A stretch of DNA of 64,000 nt from Achromobacter veterisilvae (GTDB lineage Bacteria; Pseudomonadota; Gammaproteobacteria; Burkholderiales; Burkholderiaceae_B). Under the pieces are notes generated by a model. It was not told the origin of the DNA. It ran no database searches and saw only the letters and a list, made by a program, of their open reading frames with translations. Made by a program: the position numbers and the translations under genes. The DNA is taken from contig NZ_UFQC01000008.1 in NCBI RefSeq assembly GCF_900496975.1, positions 1 through 64,000 of the forward strand, written 5' to 3'. This document shows, one piece after another, positions 38,617-47,842 of the stretch (its first letter is position 1; each line of letters starts with the position of its first letter).

Positions 38617-39090
38617 TCAGACGCGCTTGAGCGGCAGCAGCCGCCGGTATCCCTCGGGCAGCGGGTGCTGCGCATGGTCTTGCGCAGCGCCGGCCAGCCG
38701 CGCCGCCACCTCGGCGGGAAACGGCTTGGCGCGACGCGTTTCCAAGTCTACGTGCAGGGACAATTGCTCCATGGTGGCGGCCAGGTAGCCGTCGCGCGCC
38801 TGTATCAGTTCCATCAGGCAGAGCAGCCTCTTGTCGTCCGCTTCCAGCATGCGCAGACGCAGTTCCAGCGGGTCGCCCGCCAGCACCTCGCGCAGGTAGG
38901 CGACATGGATGTTCATCGTGTAGATGCCGCAGCGCGTCTGGCGGGTGTAGTCCGCCCCGACGCCGTAACGCCCCAGCAACTCGAAGCCCTGGCGATCGAA
39001 CACGCCCACGTAGTGGGCGGCATTCATGTGGCCGTATTCGTCGATCCAATCGGGTTTGACGGCCAGGGACAGCGCGGGAAGTGCGGACAT
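38617..39090 (-). CDS. Hotdog-fold acyl-CoA thioesterase
   Basis: 157 aa from MSALPALSLAVKPDWIDEYG. The catalytic 4HBT-type motif is DEYGHMNAAHYVGVFDRQGF (His/Asn and acidic residue), followed by the strand YLREVLAGDPLELRLRML. Likely hydrolyses acyl-CoA thioesters; similar proteins sit in carnitine or fatty-acid loci but the substrate cannot be read here. An upstream in-frame extension is rejected because the fold begins at this Met. Confidence 0.85.
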   Translation of the reverse strand: MSALPALSLAVKPDWIDEYGHMNAAHYVGVFDRQGFELLGRYGVGADYTRQTRCGIYTMNIHVAYLREVLAGDPLELRLRMLEADDKRLLCLMELIQARDGYLAATMEQLSLHVDLETRRAKPFPAEVAARLAGAAQDHAQHPLPEGYRRLLPLKRV

Positions 39091-39259
39091 GGTTTTCGGC
39101 TTCGGCAGTTGAGGATCTGCAAGCATACGCGTTGCCAGGCGCAAGCGTCCGGTCCCGGCAGGCGCCGTCCAGCGGGATAGTGCTGCAATACTATTGCGGA
39201 TCGTTGCGTTCTGGCGCCATACTAGGCCGGCCAATCAACTACTTTTGGAGGGTTTTGCA

Positions 39260-39502
39260 ATGCAACGCGACGACATCCAAAAGCTGGGCGCGCAAGCCGC
39301 CCGCGACGGATTGACCTTGTGGGACTGCCCCTACTACCGCGCCGCGGCCATGCCCGCCCACACGGGGGAAACCATCGCGGCATGGCGCGATAAGGTCGAA
39401 GCCTGGGAAGCCGGTTGGATGACGCAGACCAAGACGTGGAAACCGCCGCCTGGCGGCGTTCCGCGATACGTGCCGCGCGCGGTGGCGCGCCGCGCGCAGT
39501 AG
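39260..39502 (+). CDS. Rmf/CrpP-fold small protein
   Basis: 80 aa from ATG 39260 with a strong GGAGG 8 bases upstream. The core DIQKLGAQAARDG, NPYR-like CPYYRAAAMP, and W..KVEAWEAGW follow the pattern of ribosome modulation factor/CrpP-like proteins. RMF dimerises ribosomes in stationary phase; CrpP was reported as a fluoroquinolone-modifying enzyme, which is contested. A ~20-residue basic, Pro-rich tail is extra. Assigned by pattern only. Confidence 0.7.
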   Translation: MQRDDIQKLGAQAARDGLTLWDCPYYRAAAMPAHTGETIAAWRDKVEAWEAGWMTQTKTWKPPPGGVPRYVPRAVARRAQ

Positions 39503-39680
39503 GTCCCGCGGCGTTGCTCCGAACTGAGCGTAGGCATCGCCCTTCACGTCCCTTCGCAAGACATACGCGGCGGGACATTTATTTTTAAAAGCGGCGCGGG
39601 CAATTTCCGGCGCGCAATCATTCCGCGGATTCCGCGCATGCGATTTTATATACCCGCGTTCCGCGAGCGTTTTTTACACC

Positions 39681-39736
39681 ACGGCAAAAACAAAAAAGCC
39701 GCCAGATCCATGATCTAGCGGCTTTCTTTTTGCCGT
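39681..39736. terminator. Terminator between the Rmf-like gene and tRNA-Val
   Basis: Nested inverted repeat (CGGCAAAAA ... TTTTTGCCG outside; AAAGCCGC, AGATC / GATCT, GCGGCTTT inside) with A and T tracts; works for tRNA-Val on the minus strand and possibly the plus-strand gene. The preceding 39503-39680 stretch holds nothing recognisable. Confidence 0.85.
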
Positions 39737-39760
39737 GCTGTACAGCACTTTGCAGGAATT

Positions 39761-39837
39761 TGGTAGGCGGTATTGGAATCGAACCAACGACCTCCACGAT
39801 GTCAACGTGGCGCTCTAACCAGCTGAGCTAACCGCCT
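39761..39837 (-). tRNA. tRNA-Val (anticodon GAC)
   Basis: 77 nt with encoded CCA; acceptor AGGCGGT/ACCGCCT, anticodon stem CCACG/CGTGG around the loop TTGACAT (GAC), T-arm GTTCGATTC. Confidence 0.95.
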
Positions 39838-39983
39838 GCAAAGAAGAAGAATTATATAGTGCTTTTTTGAACTGTGCAAATCGTCTTGGGAGATTTTTTG
39901 CCGTTTTCATTGCGTCCGAAGCACTGAGGCACTGCCTTGGCTTTCGCCAATACTGCCACCGCTTCGAAGCGCTTTTGCACTAA

Positions 39984-40670
39984 TCAGCGCTGCTTATTCA
40001 TCAGCACTGCTTCGCTCTTCAGTATCGCGTCTGCGGCATGCACCGCGGAAACGAAGAACGAGATTCTATCAGAACTTTTTATTCCTTGCTCGACCTCGAC
40101 TCCGCTGCTCACATCGACGCCCCAAGGCTTGAGCGAATGCACCGCCTGCCCCACGTTTTCGGCGTTCAAACCGCCGGACAGGATCAAGGGCCGCGAGATC
40201 GGATCGGCCTTCACGTCGTCGAGCAAGGCATAGTCGAAACCGTGCCCGCTGCCGCCATAACCGGCGCTGTAGCTGTCGAACAGCCAGCCCGCGGCTTCGC
40301 CGTAGGCGCGGCACGCGGACGCCAGGTTTTCCGCGGTATCCAGGCCGGGAGCGCCGGCCCGGAAGGCGCGCAGGAAGCGGCGGCCGTAACGGGCGCAGTC
40401 CTGGGGCGTTTCGTCGCCGTGGAACTGCAGCAGTTCGGGCCCCACCTGGTCCAGCACGGCCTGCACCTCGTCCTGCGCCGGATTCACGAACAGCGCCACA
40501 ACGTCGACGAAGGCAGGCACCATGCGCCGCAGTTGGGCGGCGCGCAGCGGAGCGAGGCAACGCTTGCTCTTGGCGTAAAAGACAAAACCGATGGCGTCGA
40601 CGCCCGCCGAGACGGCGGCGTCGATATCCTGTTCGCGGGTCAGCCCGCAGATCTTGATGCGTGTGCGCAT
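39984..40670 (-). CDS. trpF: Phosphoribosylanthranilate isomerase
   Basis: 228 aa (beta/alpha)8 barrel: RIKICGLTREQD with the catalytic Cys, GFVFYAKSKRCL, LLQFHGDE, and ILSGGLNAENV with GVDVSSGVE. Isomerises PRA to CdRP in tryptophan synthesis. The last ~15 residues (ILKSEAVLMNKQR) look like a tail beyond the barrel and the 3' end is A/T-richer. trpB and trpA, often next to trpF in betaproteobacteria, are not downstream; a tRNA-Val is. Start could also be ATG 40679. Confidence 0.93.
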   Translation of the reverse strand: MRTRIKICGLTREQDIDAAVSAGVDAIGFVFYAKSKRCLAPLRAAQLRRMVPAFVDVVALFVNPAQDEVQAVLDQVGPELLQFHGDETPQDCARYGRRFLRAFRAGAPGLDTAENLASACRAYGEAAGWLFDSYSAGYGGSGHGFDYALLDDVKADPISRPLILSGGLNAENVGQAVHSLKPWGVDVSSGVEVEQGIKSSDRISFFVSAVHAADAILKSEAVLMNKQR

Positions 40671-40730
40671 GGAACTCATCACTTGCGTCGTCGCCGGGCG
40701 CGACGAGTTGAATCAGTATATCCGGCGCGC

Positions 40731-41828
40731 TCAGGCGGCGGGCTGGCCCAGGGTCGCCACGAGGTTGTCGAAACTGCCTTCGGCCAGGCGGAACCACGGG
40801 ACTTCCTTGTCGCGAAACGCGGCCATGCTCTCGTAGAGTTTCTTGAACATGGGGTCCTTGGCGCTCATCTCTTTATAGGCGGCGAGGGACGCCTCGTAGC
40901 TTGCCTGCAGGACCGGCCGGGGAAACGCCTTCAGTTGCGCGCCGCGGGCTACCAGGCGGCGCAGGGCGTCCGGATTGCCGGCGTCGTACTTGGCGATCAT
41001 GTTGCCCGTGGCCATGCGGCACGCCAGCGCAAGCGCCGACTGGTACGGCTTGGGCAGTTCGTCGTAGGCATCCTGGTTCACATAAAGCGACAACTGCAAG
41101 GTGCCCGCCCACCACCCGGGGAAGTAGTAGTTCCTGGCCACCTTGTAGAGGGCCAGGCTTTCGTCGTCGTAGGGACCGATCCACGCGACCGCGTCCACCA
41201 CGCCCTGCTCCAGCGCCGCATAGGTTTCCGCCGCCGGCACCTCCACGGGCGTCGCGCCCTGGCGCGCCAGCACATGGCGGGCGAATCCGCCGGCCTTCAC
41301 CTTCAGTCCGCGCAGATCGTCCGCGGTCTTGATTTCGCCGCGGAACCAGCCGCCCATCTGCGCGCCGGTATAGCCGCAGGGGAAATTCAGGATGTTGTAC
41401 TTGTCGAACAACACGCGCGTCAGCGCCAGGCCTTCGCCCTGGGTCATCCAGGCATTCATCTGCCGCGTGTTCAGGCCGAACGGCACGCCGGCGTCGAAGC
41501 AAAGCGCCGGATCCGTATCGAAATAACGGGTCGAGGCCGTGTGGCCGCAATCGACCACGCGATGCTGCACGGCTTCCAGCACCTGGCCCGGCTGCACCAG
41601 GTCGCCCGCCGGGAATATCTCGATGCTGAAACGCCCGTCCGTCACTTCGGCCACATAGCGGGCGACGTCTTCCGCGCCGGCGAACAGCGTGGGAGATTCA
41701 TTGGGAAAACTGGAGGCCAACCGCCATGCGACCGTAGGGGCATCCTGCGCGAAAACGGGGGCCGCGAGGGCGGCACCGCCGGCGGCGGCTCCCAAGGCGG
41801 TCTGCTTCAAAAACGCGCGGCGTTGCAT
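40731..41828 (-). CDS. TRAP transporter solute-binding protein (DctP family, Tat-exported)
   Basis: 365 aa. A Tat signal (RRAFLKQTALGAAAGGAALAA) is followed by the DctP fold (GRFSIEIFPAGDLVQPGQ, GGWFRGEIKTADDLRGLKVKAGG with the ligand-binding Arg). Resembles TakP-like binders of 2-oxo or other monocarboxylic acids. No DctQ/DctM membrane genes lie nearby, so it depends on a distant partner. Inserted between truA and trpF, same strand. Confidence 0.9.
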   Translation of the reverse strand: MQRRAFLKQTALGAAAGGAALAAPVFAQDAPTVAWRLASSFPNESPTLFAGAEDVARYVAEVTDGRFSIEIFPAGDLVQPGQVLEAVQHRVVDCGHTASTRYFDTDPALCFDAGVPFGLNTRQMNAWMTQGEGLALTRVLFDKYNILNFPCGYTGAQMGGWFRGEIKTADDLRGLKVKAGGFARHVLARQGATPVEVPAAETYAALEQGVVDAVAWIGPYDDESLALYKVARNYYFPGWWAGTLQLSLYVNQDAYDELPKPYQSALALACRMATGNMIAKYDAGNPDALRRLVARGAQLKAFPRPVLQASYEASLAAYKEMSAKDPMFKKLYESMAAFRDKEVPWFRLAEGSFDNLVATLGQPAA

Positions 41829-41881
41829 GGCTAAGAGCCTCCATGGAGCGCGGAAAGGCGTCGCCGTCGCCGGCGGCTTCC

Positions 41882-42691
41882 CTAATAGGTTTGAGTAAAC
41901 GGCGACAGCAACTGCGATCCCCCGTCGAGTTCGGACAGCCCGAACGCTTCGGGATAATCAATGGCCGACAGGTACAGGCCGTCAGGCGCGAACGTCGGCG
42001 CGCCGCGCTTGCGGTCGCGCCACGACAGGAGCTGCGCCATCCAGTCGACCGATTCCCTGCCCTGCCCGACTTGCAATAGCGCTCCCATGATATTGCGCAC
42101 CATGTGATGCAGGAAGGCATTCGCCTTCAGCGTAAACACCAGGAACGGGCCGCGCTCGTCGATATCCAGCCGGTGCAGGCGGCGTACCGGATGCTTGGCC
42201 TGGCACTGCGAAGAACGGAAGCTGGAAAAATCGTGTTCCCCCAGCAATGCGTTCGCCGCGGCCCTCATGGCCTCCACGTCCAGCGGCTGGAAACACCAGC
42301 CCGCCCTGCCCGCCCACAGCGCCGGACGCACCCGCCCGCGCCACAGCAGATAGACATAGGTCCGCGCGCTTGCGGAAAACCGAGCGTGAAAATCGTCCGA
42401 TACCGGCTGCGCCCACTGAACCGAAATGCTGGACGGAAGAAACGCGTTAACGCCCCGCACCCAGGACTCCATCCGGCGGTCGAGCGCGGTGTCCAGGTGG
42501 ACTACCTGCATCGCGCCATGCACGCCGGTGTCCGTGCGGCCCGCGCAAATCGTGGGCACGGACCCCGCCACACCGCAAAAACGTCCCAAGGCGGCTTCCA
42601 GCGTGTCCTGCACCGTCTGCCGGTGCGGCTGTGTCTGCCAGCCCTGCCAGGCGGAGCCGTCATACGCCAGCCCCAATGCAACTCTAGCCAT
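41882..42691 (-). CDS. truA: tRNA pseudouridine(38-40) synthase
   Basis: 269 aa. Catalytic Asp in [12 protein letters not shown]-terminal [18 protein letters not shown] and the conserved SFRSSQCQ and [17 protein letters not shown]. Modifies U38-U40 of tRNA anticodon stems. Starts 3 bp after the FimV-like gene, so the two are translationally linked. Confidence 0.96.
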   Translation of the reverse strand: MARVALGLAYDGSAWQGWQTQPHRQTVQDTLEAALGRFCGVAGSVPTICAGRTDTGVHGAMQVVHLDTALDRRMESWVRGVNAFLPSSISVQWAQPVSDDFHARFSASARTYVYLLWRGRVRPALWAGRAGWCFQPLDVEAMRAAANALLGEHDFSSFRSSQCQAKHPVRRLHRLDIDERGPFLVFTLKANAFLHHMVRNIMGALLQVGQGRESVDWMAQLLSWRDRKRGAPTFAPDGLYLSAIDYPEAFGLSELDGGSQLLSPFTQTY

Positions 42692-42694
42692 GTA

Positions 42695-44470
42695 TCAAAC
42701 CTGTGGACCGCTGACCCGGCGCGGTTCGTCCGTGGGCGGTTCGTCCAGGTCGAGATTGATGCTGTCGAGCTTGCGGTTCAGCGCTGCCGTGTCCAGCGCC
42801 GGCTCGTTATAGGCGTAGGTCTCTTCGTCATCGTCTCCGCGGCGGGCGCCGGCCCTGCGCAACAGCCAGGCGATCGCGAACGCGATCAGCGCCAGCACGG
42901 CGGTGACGATGACAAGCAGATTGTCGGCCAGCCAGGCCGGCATATCCGACTTGGCGTCCTTGTCCGGCGAGGCGGCAGCCGGCGTGCTTGCCGCTCCCGG
43001 CGTGCCTGTGGCGCCTGGCGTGCCTGCTGCGCCCGGTGCGCCTGCTGCGCCCGGCGTGCCTGCTGCCCCCGGCGTGCCTGCCGTGCCCGGTGTGCCTGCT
43101 GCGCCCGGCGTGCCTGCTGCGCCCGGCGTGCCTGCTGCGCCCGGCGTGCCTGCTGCGCCCGGCGTGCCTGCCGTGCCCGGTGTGCCTGCTGCGCCCGGCG
43201 TGCCTGCTGCGCCAGATGTGCCTGCTGTGCCCGGTGTGCCTGCTGCACCCGGTGCGCCTGCTGTACCCGGTGCGCCTGCCGCACCCGAAGTGCCTGCTGC
43301 ACCCGGTGCGCCTGCTACACCCGATGCGCCTGTTGCCCCTGGCGTGCCTGCCGCACCCGATGCGCCTGCCGCACCCGACGCGCCTGCCGCGCCCGGTGCG
43401 CCTGTTGCGCCCGAAGTGCCTGCCGCGCCCGAGGCTCCCTGTTGTCCGACCGCCTTGTTCAGGTCGTCGACGTTGCTCTGCAATTGGTCCACCCGTCCCT
43501 GGACGTCGGCCATCGCGCGCTGGTTGGAGGTCTGGGCATCGGCCCGCGCTTCGGCTTGCGCGGACGCGCTGTCCTGGGCCTGCCCGGCGGACAGGCGCAC
43601 GCGGTCCTGCGGCGGCGCGGCCGTGGCGACGCCCGTGTCGCCGGGACGGACGACGCTGCCCGACGCCCCGCCCTGCCCCTGCACCACGGACGGATTGGCG
43701 GCGGACGCCGCGCCGATCCGCGAGCGGTATTTGGCGAAGGCCTCGGCGTGCTCGTTGAAGATCCGGCGGGCCTCGGCCGGATCCACCGCGCGCACGGTGG
43801 CCGCATCCGGGATCGTCAGTGTCTTCCCGGCGCGAACCAGGTTCATATTGTTCTGGATGAACGCCTCGGGATTCGCGCGCCACAGCGCCACCAGCATCTG
43901 GTACACCGAGGCGTTGGGCACCGCGTTCCGTTGCGCGATGCCGAACAGGTTGTCGCCGGACTTCACGTTGACCGACCGGCTGCCGCCCGCGCGGGAAGGC
44001 GTCCCGACCGAGGCCGGCGTCACGTCGGCGCTGGTGCCGCGCAGCGGCACCAGGATGCTGACCTGCACCTGCCGCTGGCCGGAACTGGAGCTGATGTCCA
44101 GCAGCAAGTCCACCGCGCCGCTGGCCGGCGCCTGCGAGGCCCGCACGCGGAGGTTCTTGCGCGTGGCGTCCATGCCGTCCTCGATGCGGACCACCAGGCT
44201 GGCCAACGGCACCGGAGGCTTCAGGCCCGCGCGGAGCCAGGCGGCCTCGTCCGCGACCGAGACCTTCAGCGACGACACTTCGTCGGGGCTCAGTTCCTGC
44301 AATCCCACCACCGCCTGCAGCGGCGCGCCCGGCACGGAAACCACCCGCGAATGCCCCACGCGCATGGCCATCGCCGAACCGCACACGCTTGAGCCTATCG
44401 CCAACGCAATCGCCCACTGCAGGGCTTTCAAACGGCGAGCATGCTTCACTTGGCGCGAACGCTGGGTCAT
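42695..44470 (-). CDS. fimV: FimV-like LysM protein with a collagen-like region
   Basis: 591 aa from ATG 44470. Signal peptide (~1-35), FimV N-terminal domain (~36-150), LysM peptidoglycan-binding motif KSGDNLFGIAQRN (~170-182), a coiled-coil stretch, then 50 perfect Gly-X-Y triplets (residues 345-494), a transmembrane helix (~510-532) and a short acidic cytoplasmic tail. FimV/TspA proteins organise polar type IV pilus and secretion systems; this one lacks the long TPR C-terminus. Between asd and truA, as usual for fimV. Confidence 0.88.
   Translation of the reverse strand: MTQRSRQVKHARRLKALQWAIALAIGSSVCGSAMAMRVGHSRVVSVPGAPLQAVVGLQELSPDEVSSLKVSVADEAAWLRAGLKPPVPLASLVVRIEDGMDATRKNLRVRASQAPASGAVDLLLDISSSSGQRQVQVSILVPLRGTSADVTPASVGTPSRAGGSRSVNVKSGDNLFGIAQRNAVPNASVYQMLVALWRANPEAFIQNNMNLVRAGKTLTIPDAATVRAVDPAEARRIFNEHAEAFAKYRSRIGAASAANPSVVQGQGGASGSVVRPGDTGVATAAPPQDRVRLSAGQAQDSASAQAEARADAQTSNQRAMADVQGRVDQLQSNVDDLNKAVGQQGASGAAGTSGATGAPGAAGASGAAGASGAAGTPGATGASGVAGAPGAAGTSGAAGAPGTAGAPGAAGTPGTAGTSGAAGTPGAAGTPGTAGTPGAAGTPGAAGTPGAAGTPGAAGTPGTAGTPGAAGTPGAAGAPGAAGTPGATGTPGAASTPAAASPDKDAKSDMPAWLADNLLVIVTAVLALIAFAIAWLLRRAGARRGDDDEETYAYNEPALDTAALNRKLDSINLDLDEPPTDEPRRVSGPQV
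42989..43438 (-). repeat. Collagen-like Gly-X-Y coding repeat
   Basis: 450 bp coding for 50 uninterrupted Gly-X-Y triplets, mostly alternating GAA and GTP/GAP/GTS. The DNA is built from imperfect 18-bp units (CCTGCTGCGCCCGGCGTG type), so slippage and length variation are likely. Confidence 0.95.
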
Positions 44471-44653
44471 AAGCTGGAATTCCGTTCTTGTAGTCGAATT
44501 ACGGGCTGGCGCCCCTTCACGCCCAACAGGCGGGAACCGGCACCAATTCACGGGAAAAGTGTAATGGATCGAGCGCATTTCACAAACCTGAAAGGCGCGC
44601 CGGCGTGCGCCGGCATGCACATCCGCCACATATCGCCGGCCCCGCGCAAACGA

Positions 44654-44677
44654 CAAGGGCACCCGAAGGTGCCCTTG
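44654..44677. terminator. Hairpin after asd
   Basis: CAAGGGCACC, loop CGAA, GGTGCCCTTG: a 10-bp perfect stem in the 257-bp asd-fimV gap, without a long T tract. Probably a weak terminator or mRNA 3' end. Confidence 0.5.
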
Positions 44678-44727
44678 CTTGCCTTGTCCGCCCGGTCGGA
44701 CGGCGCCCAGCGCCGCCCGGCACGGCT

Positions 44728-45858
44728 TCAGGCTTCGGCCAGCGCGATGCGCAGCATGCGGCGCAGCGGCTCCGCGGCACCCCACAACAGTTGGTCGCCC
44801 ACCGTGAAAGCGCCCAGGTATTGCGAACCCATCGACAACTTGCGCAGACGGCCCACGGGAATATCGAGCGTGCCGGTCACGGCGACCGGCGTCAGCGCGG
44901 CGACGGTGGCTTCCTTCGTGTTCGGCACCACCTTGGCCCATTGCGTGCCCTGGGCGATCAGCGCCTCGATCTCGTCCAGCGGCAGGTCGCGCTTGAGCTT
45001 GATGGTCAGCGCCTGGCTGTGGCAACGCATCGCGCCGATGCGCACGCACAGGCCGTCGATCGGCGTGGCGGGCGTGCCGAAGGCGGCGCCGCGGCCGAGG
45101 ATCTTGTTGGTCTCGACCTCGCCCTTCCATTCTTCCTTGGACATCCCGTTGCCGAGGTCCTTGTCGATCCAGGGAATCAGGTTGCCGCCCAGCGGCACGC
45201 CGAAATGCTCATGCGGCAGCGCCGGGTCCTTCTGCTTGGCCAGCACGCCGCGGTCGATTTCGAGGATGGCCGACGCGGGGTCGTCCAGCAGGGGCTTGAC
45301 CGACTGGTTGATCTCGCCGAACTGGGTCAGCAGTTCGCGCATGTGCTGCGCGCCGCCGCCCGAAGCCGCCTGGTACGTCATGGTCGTCATCCATTCGACC
45401 AGATCGTTGTTGAACAGGCCGGCCAGGCCCATCAGCATGCAACTGACCGTGCAGTTGCCGCCGACGAAATTGCGCACGCCGCGCTTGAGCGCCGCGTCGA
45501 TGACCGGGCGGTTGACCGGGTCCAGCACGATGATGGCGTCGTCGGCCATGCGCAGCGTGCTTGCCGCGTCGATCCAGATGCCGTTCCAGCCCGCGCCGCG
45601 CAGCTTCGGGTAGACCTCGGAGGTGTAGTCGCCACCTTGCGCCGTCACGATGATCGGCAGTTTTTTCAGAGCGTCAATGTCGTAGGCGTCCTGCAGCGGG
45701 CCCGCGCCATCGGCCCAAGTGGGCGCGGCGCCGCCAGCGTTGCTGGTGGAGAAAAACACCGGTTCGATCAGTGCGAAGTCGTTCTCGTCGCGCATGCGTT
45801 GCATGAGCACCGAGCCGACCATACCGCGCCAGCCGACAAGGCCTACTGCTTGATTCAT
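44728..45858 (-). CDS. asd: Aspartate-semialdehyde dehydrogenase
   Basis: 376 aa, the gamma/betaproteobacterial long form. N-terminal [18 protein letters not shown] binds NADPH; the catalytic Cys is in [14 protein letters not shown] (~133). Reduces aspartyl phosphate to the semialdehyde for lysine, threonine, methionine and diaminopimelate. A terminator separates it from leuB, so it probably has its own promoter in the 45859-46010 gap. Confidence 0.96.
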   Translation of the reverse strand: MNQAVGLVGWRGMVGSVLMQRMRDENDFALIEPVFFSTSNAGGAAPTWADGAGPLQDAYDIDALKKLPIIVTAQGGDYTSEVYPKLRGAGWNGIWIDAASTLRMADDAIIVLDPVNRPVIDAALKRGVRNFVGGNCTVSCMLMGLAGLFNNDLVEWMTTMTYQAASGGGAQHMRELLTQFGEINQSVKPLLDDPASAILEIDRGVLAKQKDPALPHEHFGVPLGGNLIPWIDKDLGNGMSKEEWKGEVETNKILGRGAAFGTPATPIDGLCVRIGAMRCHSQALTIKLKRDLPLDEIEALIAQGTQWAKVVPNTKEATVAALTPVAVTGTLDIPVGRLRKLSMGSQYLGAFTVGDQLLWGAAEPLRRMLRIALAEA

Positions 45859-46010
45859 TTCAATCGCTCTTTAAAGGTGGAGACAAGGTCCGGGGAAGAA
45901 AAAGCCGTGCAATTCAACAATTTATCAGAATGCACGGAGAGATGTTGCGGCGCAGCTATAAAAAATAGGGGCCGCAATAGGCGCGGGCAGGCTTGCGCGG
46001 CGCCTGCGCA

Positions 46011-46048
46011 ACAGGAAAAACAAAGGGCCGCCCGCCGGCGGCCCTTTG
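46011..46048 (-). terminator. Rho-independent terminator after leuB
   Basis: CAAAGGGCCGCC/GGCGGCCCTTTG with a 4-nt loop, followed on the minus strand by five Ts, 13 bp after the leuB stop. Ends the leuCDB transcript. Confidence 0.9.
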
Positions 46049-46061
46049 CCGGGAAGGTGCG

Positions 46062-47138
46062 TCAGGCCAGCGCTTTCAGCACCGCGTCGCCCATTCCGGC
46101 CGTGCCGACCTTGGTCGTGCCCGGCTCGTAGATGTCGGCGGTGCGCAGCCCGTCGGCCAGCACGCGGCGCACCGCGGCTTCGATGCGGTCGGCCTGGGGC
46201 GCCAGGTTCAGCGAATAGCGCAGCAGCATGGCGGCCGACAGGATGGTGGCCAGGGGGTTGGCGATGCCCTGTCCGGCGATGTCGGGCGCGGAACCGTGGC
46301 TGGGTTCGTACAGGCCCTGCCCGCCGGCGTTCAGCGAGGCCGACGGCAGCATGCCGATCGATCCGGTCAGCATGGCCGCTTCGTCCGAGAGGATGTCGCC
46401 GAAGAGATTGCCGGTCACGATGACATCGAACTGGCGCGGGTTGCGCACCAACTGCATGGCGGCATTGTCCACGTACATGTGCGACAGTTCCACGTCGGGA
46501 TAGTCGCGCGCGATTTCGATGACGATGTCGCGCCAGAACTGCGAGGTTTCCAGCACGTTGGCCTTGTCCACGCTGCACAGCTTCTTGTTGCGCTTGCGGG
46601 CCGATTCGAAGCCGATGCGCGCGATGCGGCGCACTTCCGATTCGGCGTAGCGCATGGTGTCGTAGCCTTCGCGCTCGCCCGCGAACGCGCCGTCGGGCGA
46701 CGAACGGACGCCTCGCGGCGTGCCGAAATAAATGTCGCCGGTCAGTTCGCGGATGATCAGGATGTCCAGGCCGGACACGATCTCGGGCTTGAGCGACGAC
46801 GCGCTGGCCAGCTCGGGATAAAGAATGGCCGGACGCAGGTTGGCGAACAGGCCCAGCGCCTTGCGCAGGCCCAGGATGGCCTGTTCCGGACGGAATTCGC
46901 GGGGCAGGCTGTCGTACTTCCAGTCGCCCACGGCGCCGAACAGCACGGCGTGCGATTCCTTGGCGAGCTTCAGCGTCGCCGGCGGCAGCGGGTGCTCGAA
47001 CGCGTCGAACGCCGCGCCGCCCACGGGCGCCTCCTTGATGTCGAAGGAGACGTCCAGCGCCGTCAGCACGCGCACGGCCTGTTCGACGATTTCCGGACCG
47101 ATGCCGTCACCCGGCAAGACTGCGATGTTGTGAGTCAT
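46062..47138 (-). CDS. leuB: 3-isopropylmalate dehydrogenase
   Basis: 358 aa. [17 protein letters not shown], substrate-binding Arg region and the decarboxylating dehydrogenase signature [20 protein letters not shown]. Oxidises 3-isopropylmalate to ketoisocaproate with NAD+. Third gene of leuCDB. Confidence 0.97.
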   Translation of the reverse strand: MTHNIAVLPGDGIGPEIVEQAVRVLTALDVSFDIKEAPVGGAAFDAFEHPLPPATLKLAKESHAVLFGAVGDWKYDSLPREFRPEQAILGLRKALGLFANLRPAILYPELASASSLKPEIVSGLDILIIRELTGDIYFGTPRGVRSSPDGAFAGEREGYDTMRYAESEVRRIARIGFESARKRNKKLCSVDKANVLETSQFWRDIVIEIARDYPDVELSHMYVDNAAMQLVRNPRQFDVIVTGNLFGDILSDEAAMLTGSIGMLPSASLNAGGQGLYEPSHGSAPDIAGQGIANPLATILSAAMLLRYSLNLAPQADRIEAAVRRVLADGLRTADIYEPGTTKVGTAGMGDAVLKALA

Positions 47139-47168
47139 ACGAAAACAATCCTGTGATTGATAAAGGCG

Positions 47169-47819
47169 TCAGGCGATGGGGCGGCTTTCCAGCCACGGAT
47201 GGCGGGCCAGGCGCTCCGCCTCGAAAGCGCGGATCTTGTCGGCCTGGCGCAGGGTCAGGCCGATATCGTCGAATCCGTTGAGCAGGCAGTACTTGCGGAA
47301 GGGTTCGATGTCGAAGCCCATTTCACGGCCGTCCGCCGCCACCACGACCTGCCGGTCGAGGTCGACGCGCAGCTTGTAGCCGGGGAAGGCCTTCACTTCG
47401 TCGAACAGGCGCGCCACTTCGAGCTCGGACAGCACGATGGGCAACAGGCCGTTCTTGAAGCTGTTGTTGAAGAAAATGTCCGCGTAGGACGGCGCGATGA
47501 TGGCGCGGAAGCCGAACTGCGTGAGCGCCCAGGGCGCGTGCTCGCGGCTGGAGCCGCAGCCAAAGTTCTTGCGCGCCAGCAGCACGGACGCGCCCTGGTA
47601 GCGCGGCTGGTTCAGCACGAAATCCGGATTCAGCGGACGCTTGCTGTTGTCCATGCCCGGTTCGCCGTGGTCCAGGTAGCGCAATTCGTCGAAGAGGTTC
47701 GGCCCGAAGCCGGTGCGCTTGATGGACTTGAGGAACTGCTTCGGAATGATGAGGTCCGTGTCGACGTTTTCGCGATCGAGCGGGGCGACCAGGCCTTCGT
47801 GAGTGGTGAATGCTTGCAT
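47169..47819 (-). CDS. leuD: 3-isopropylmalate dehydratase small subunit
   Basis: 216 aa from [34 protein letters not shown] is the swivel-domain signature. With LeuC isomerises 2- to 3-isopropylmalate. 23 bp after leuC. Confidence 0.97.
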   Translation of the reverse strand: MQAFTTHEGLVAPLDRENVDTDLIIPKQFLKSIKRTGFGPNLFDELRYLDHGEPGMDNSKRPLNPDFVLNQPRYQGASVLLARKNFGCGSSREHAPWALTQFGFRAIIAPSYADIFFNNSFKNGLLPIVLSELEVARLFDEVKAFPGYKLRVDLDRQVVVAADGREMGFDIEPFRKYCLLNGFDDIGLTLRQADKIRAFEAERLARHPWLESRPIA

Positions 47820-47842
47820 GATGTCTACTCGGTGCTTAACGC

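Noticed and set aside
42990-43440. Short regular repeats resembling a CRISPR array
   Set aside because: The units are 18 bp, contiguous without spacers, in frame, and code for the Gly-X-Y run of the FimV-like protein.
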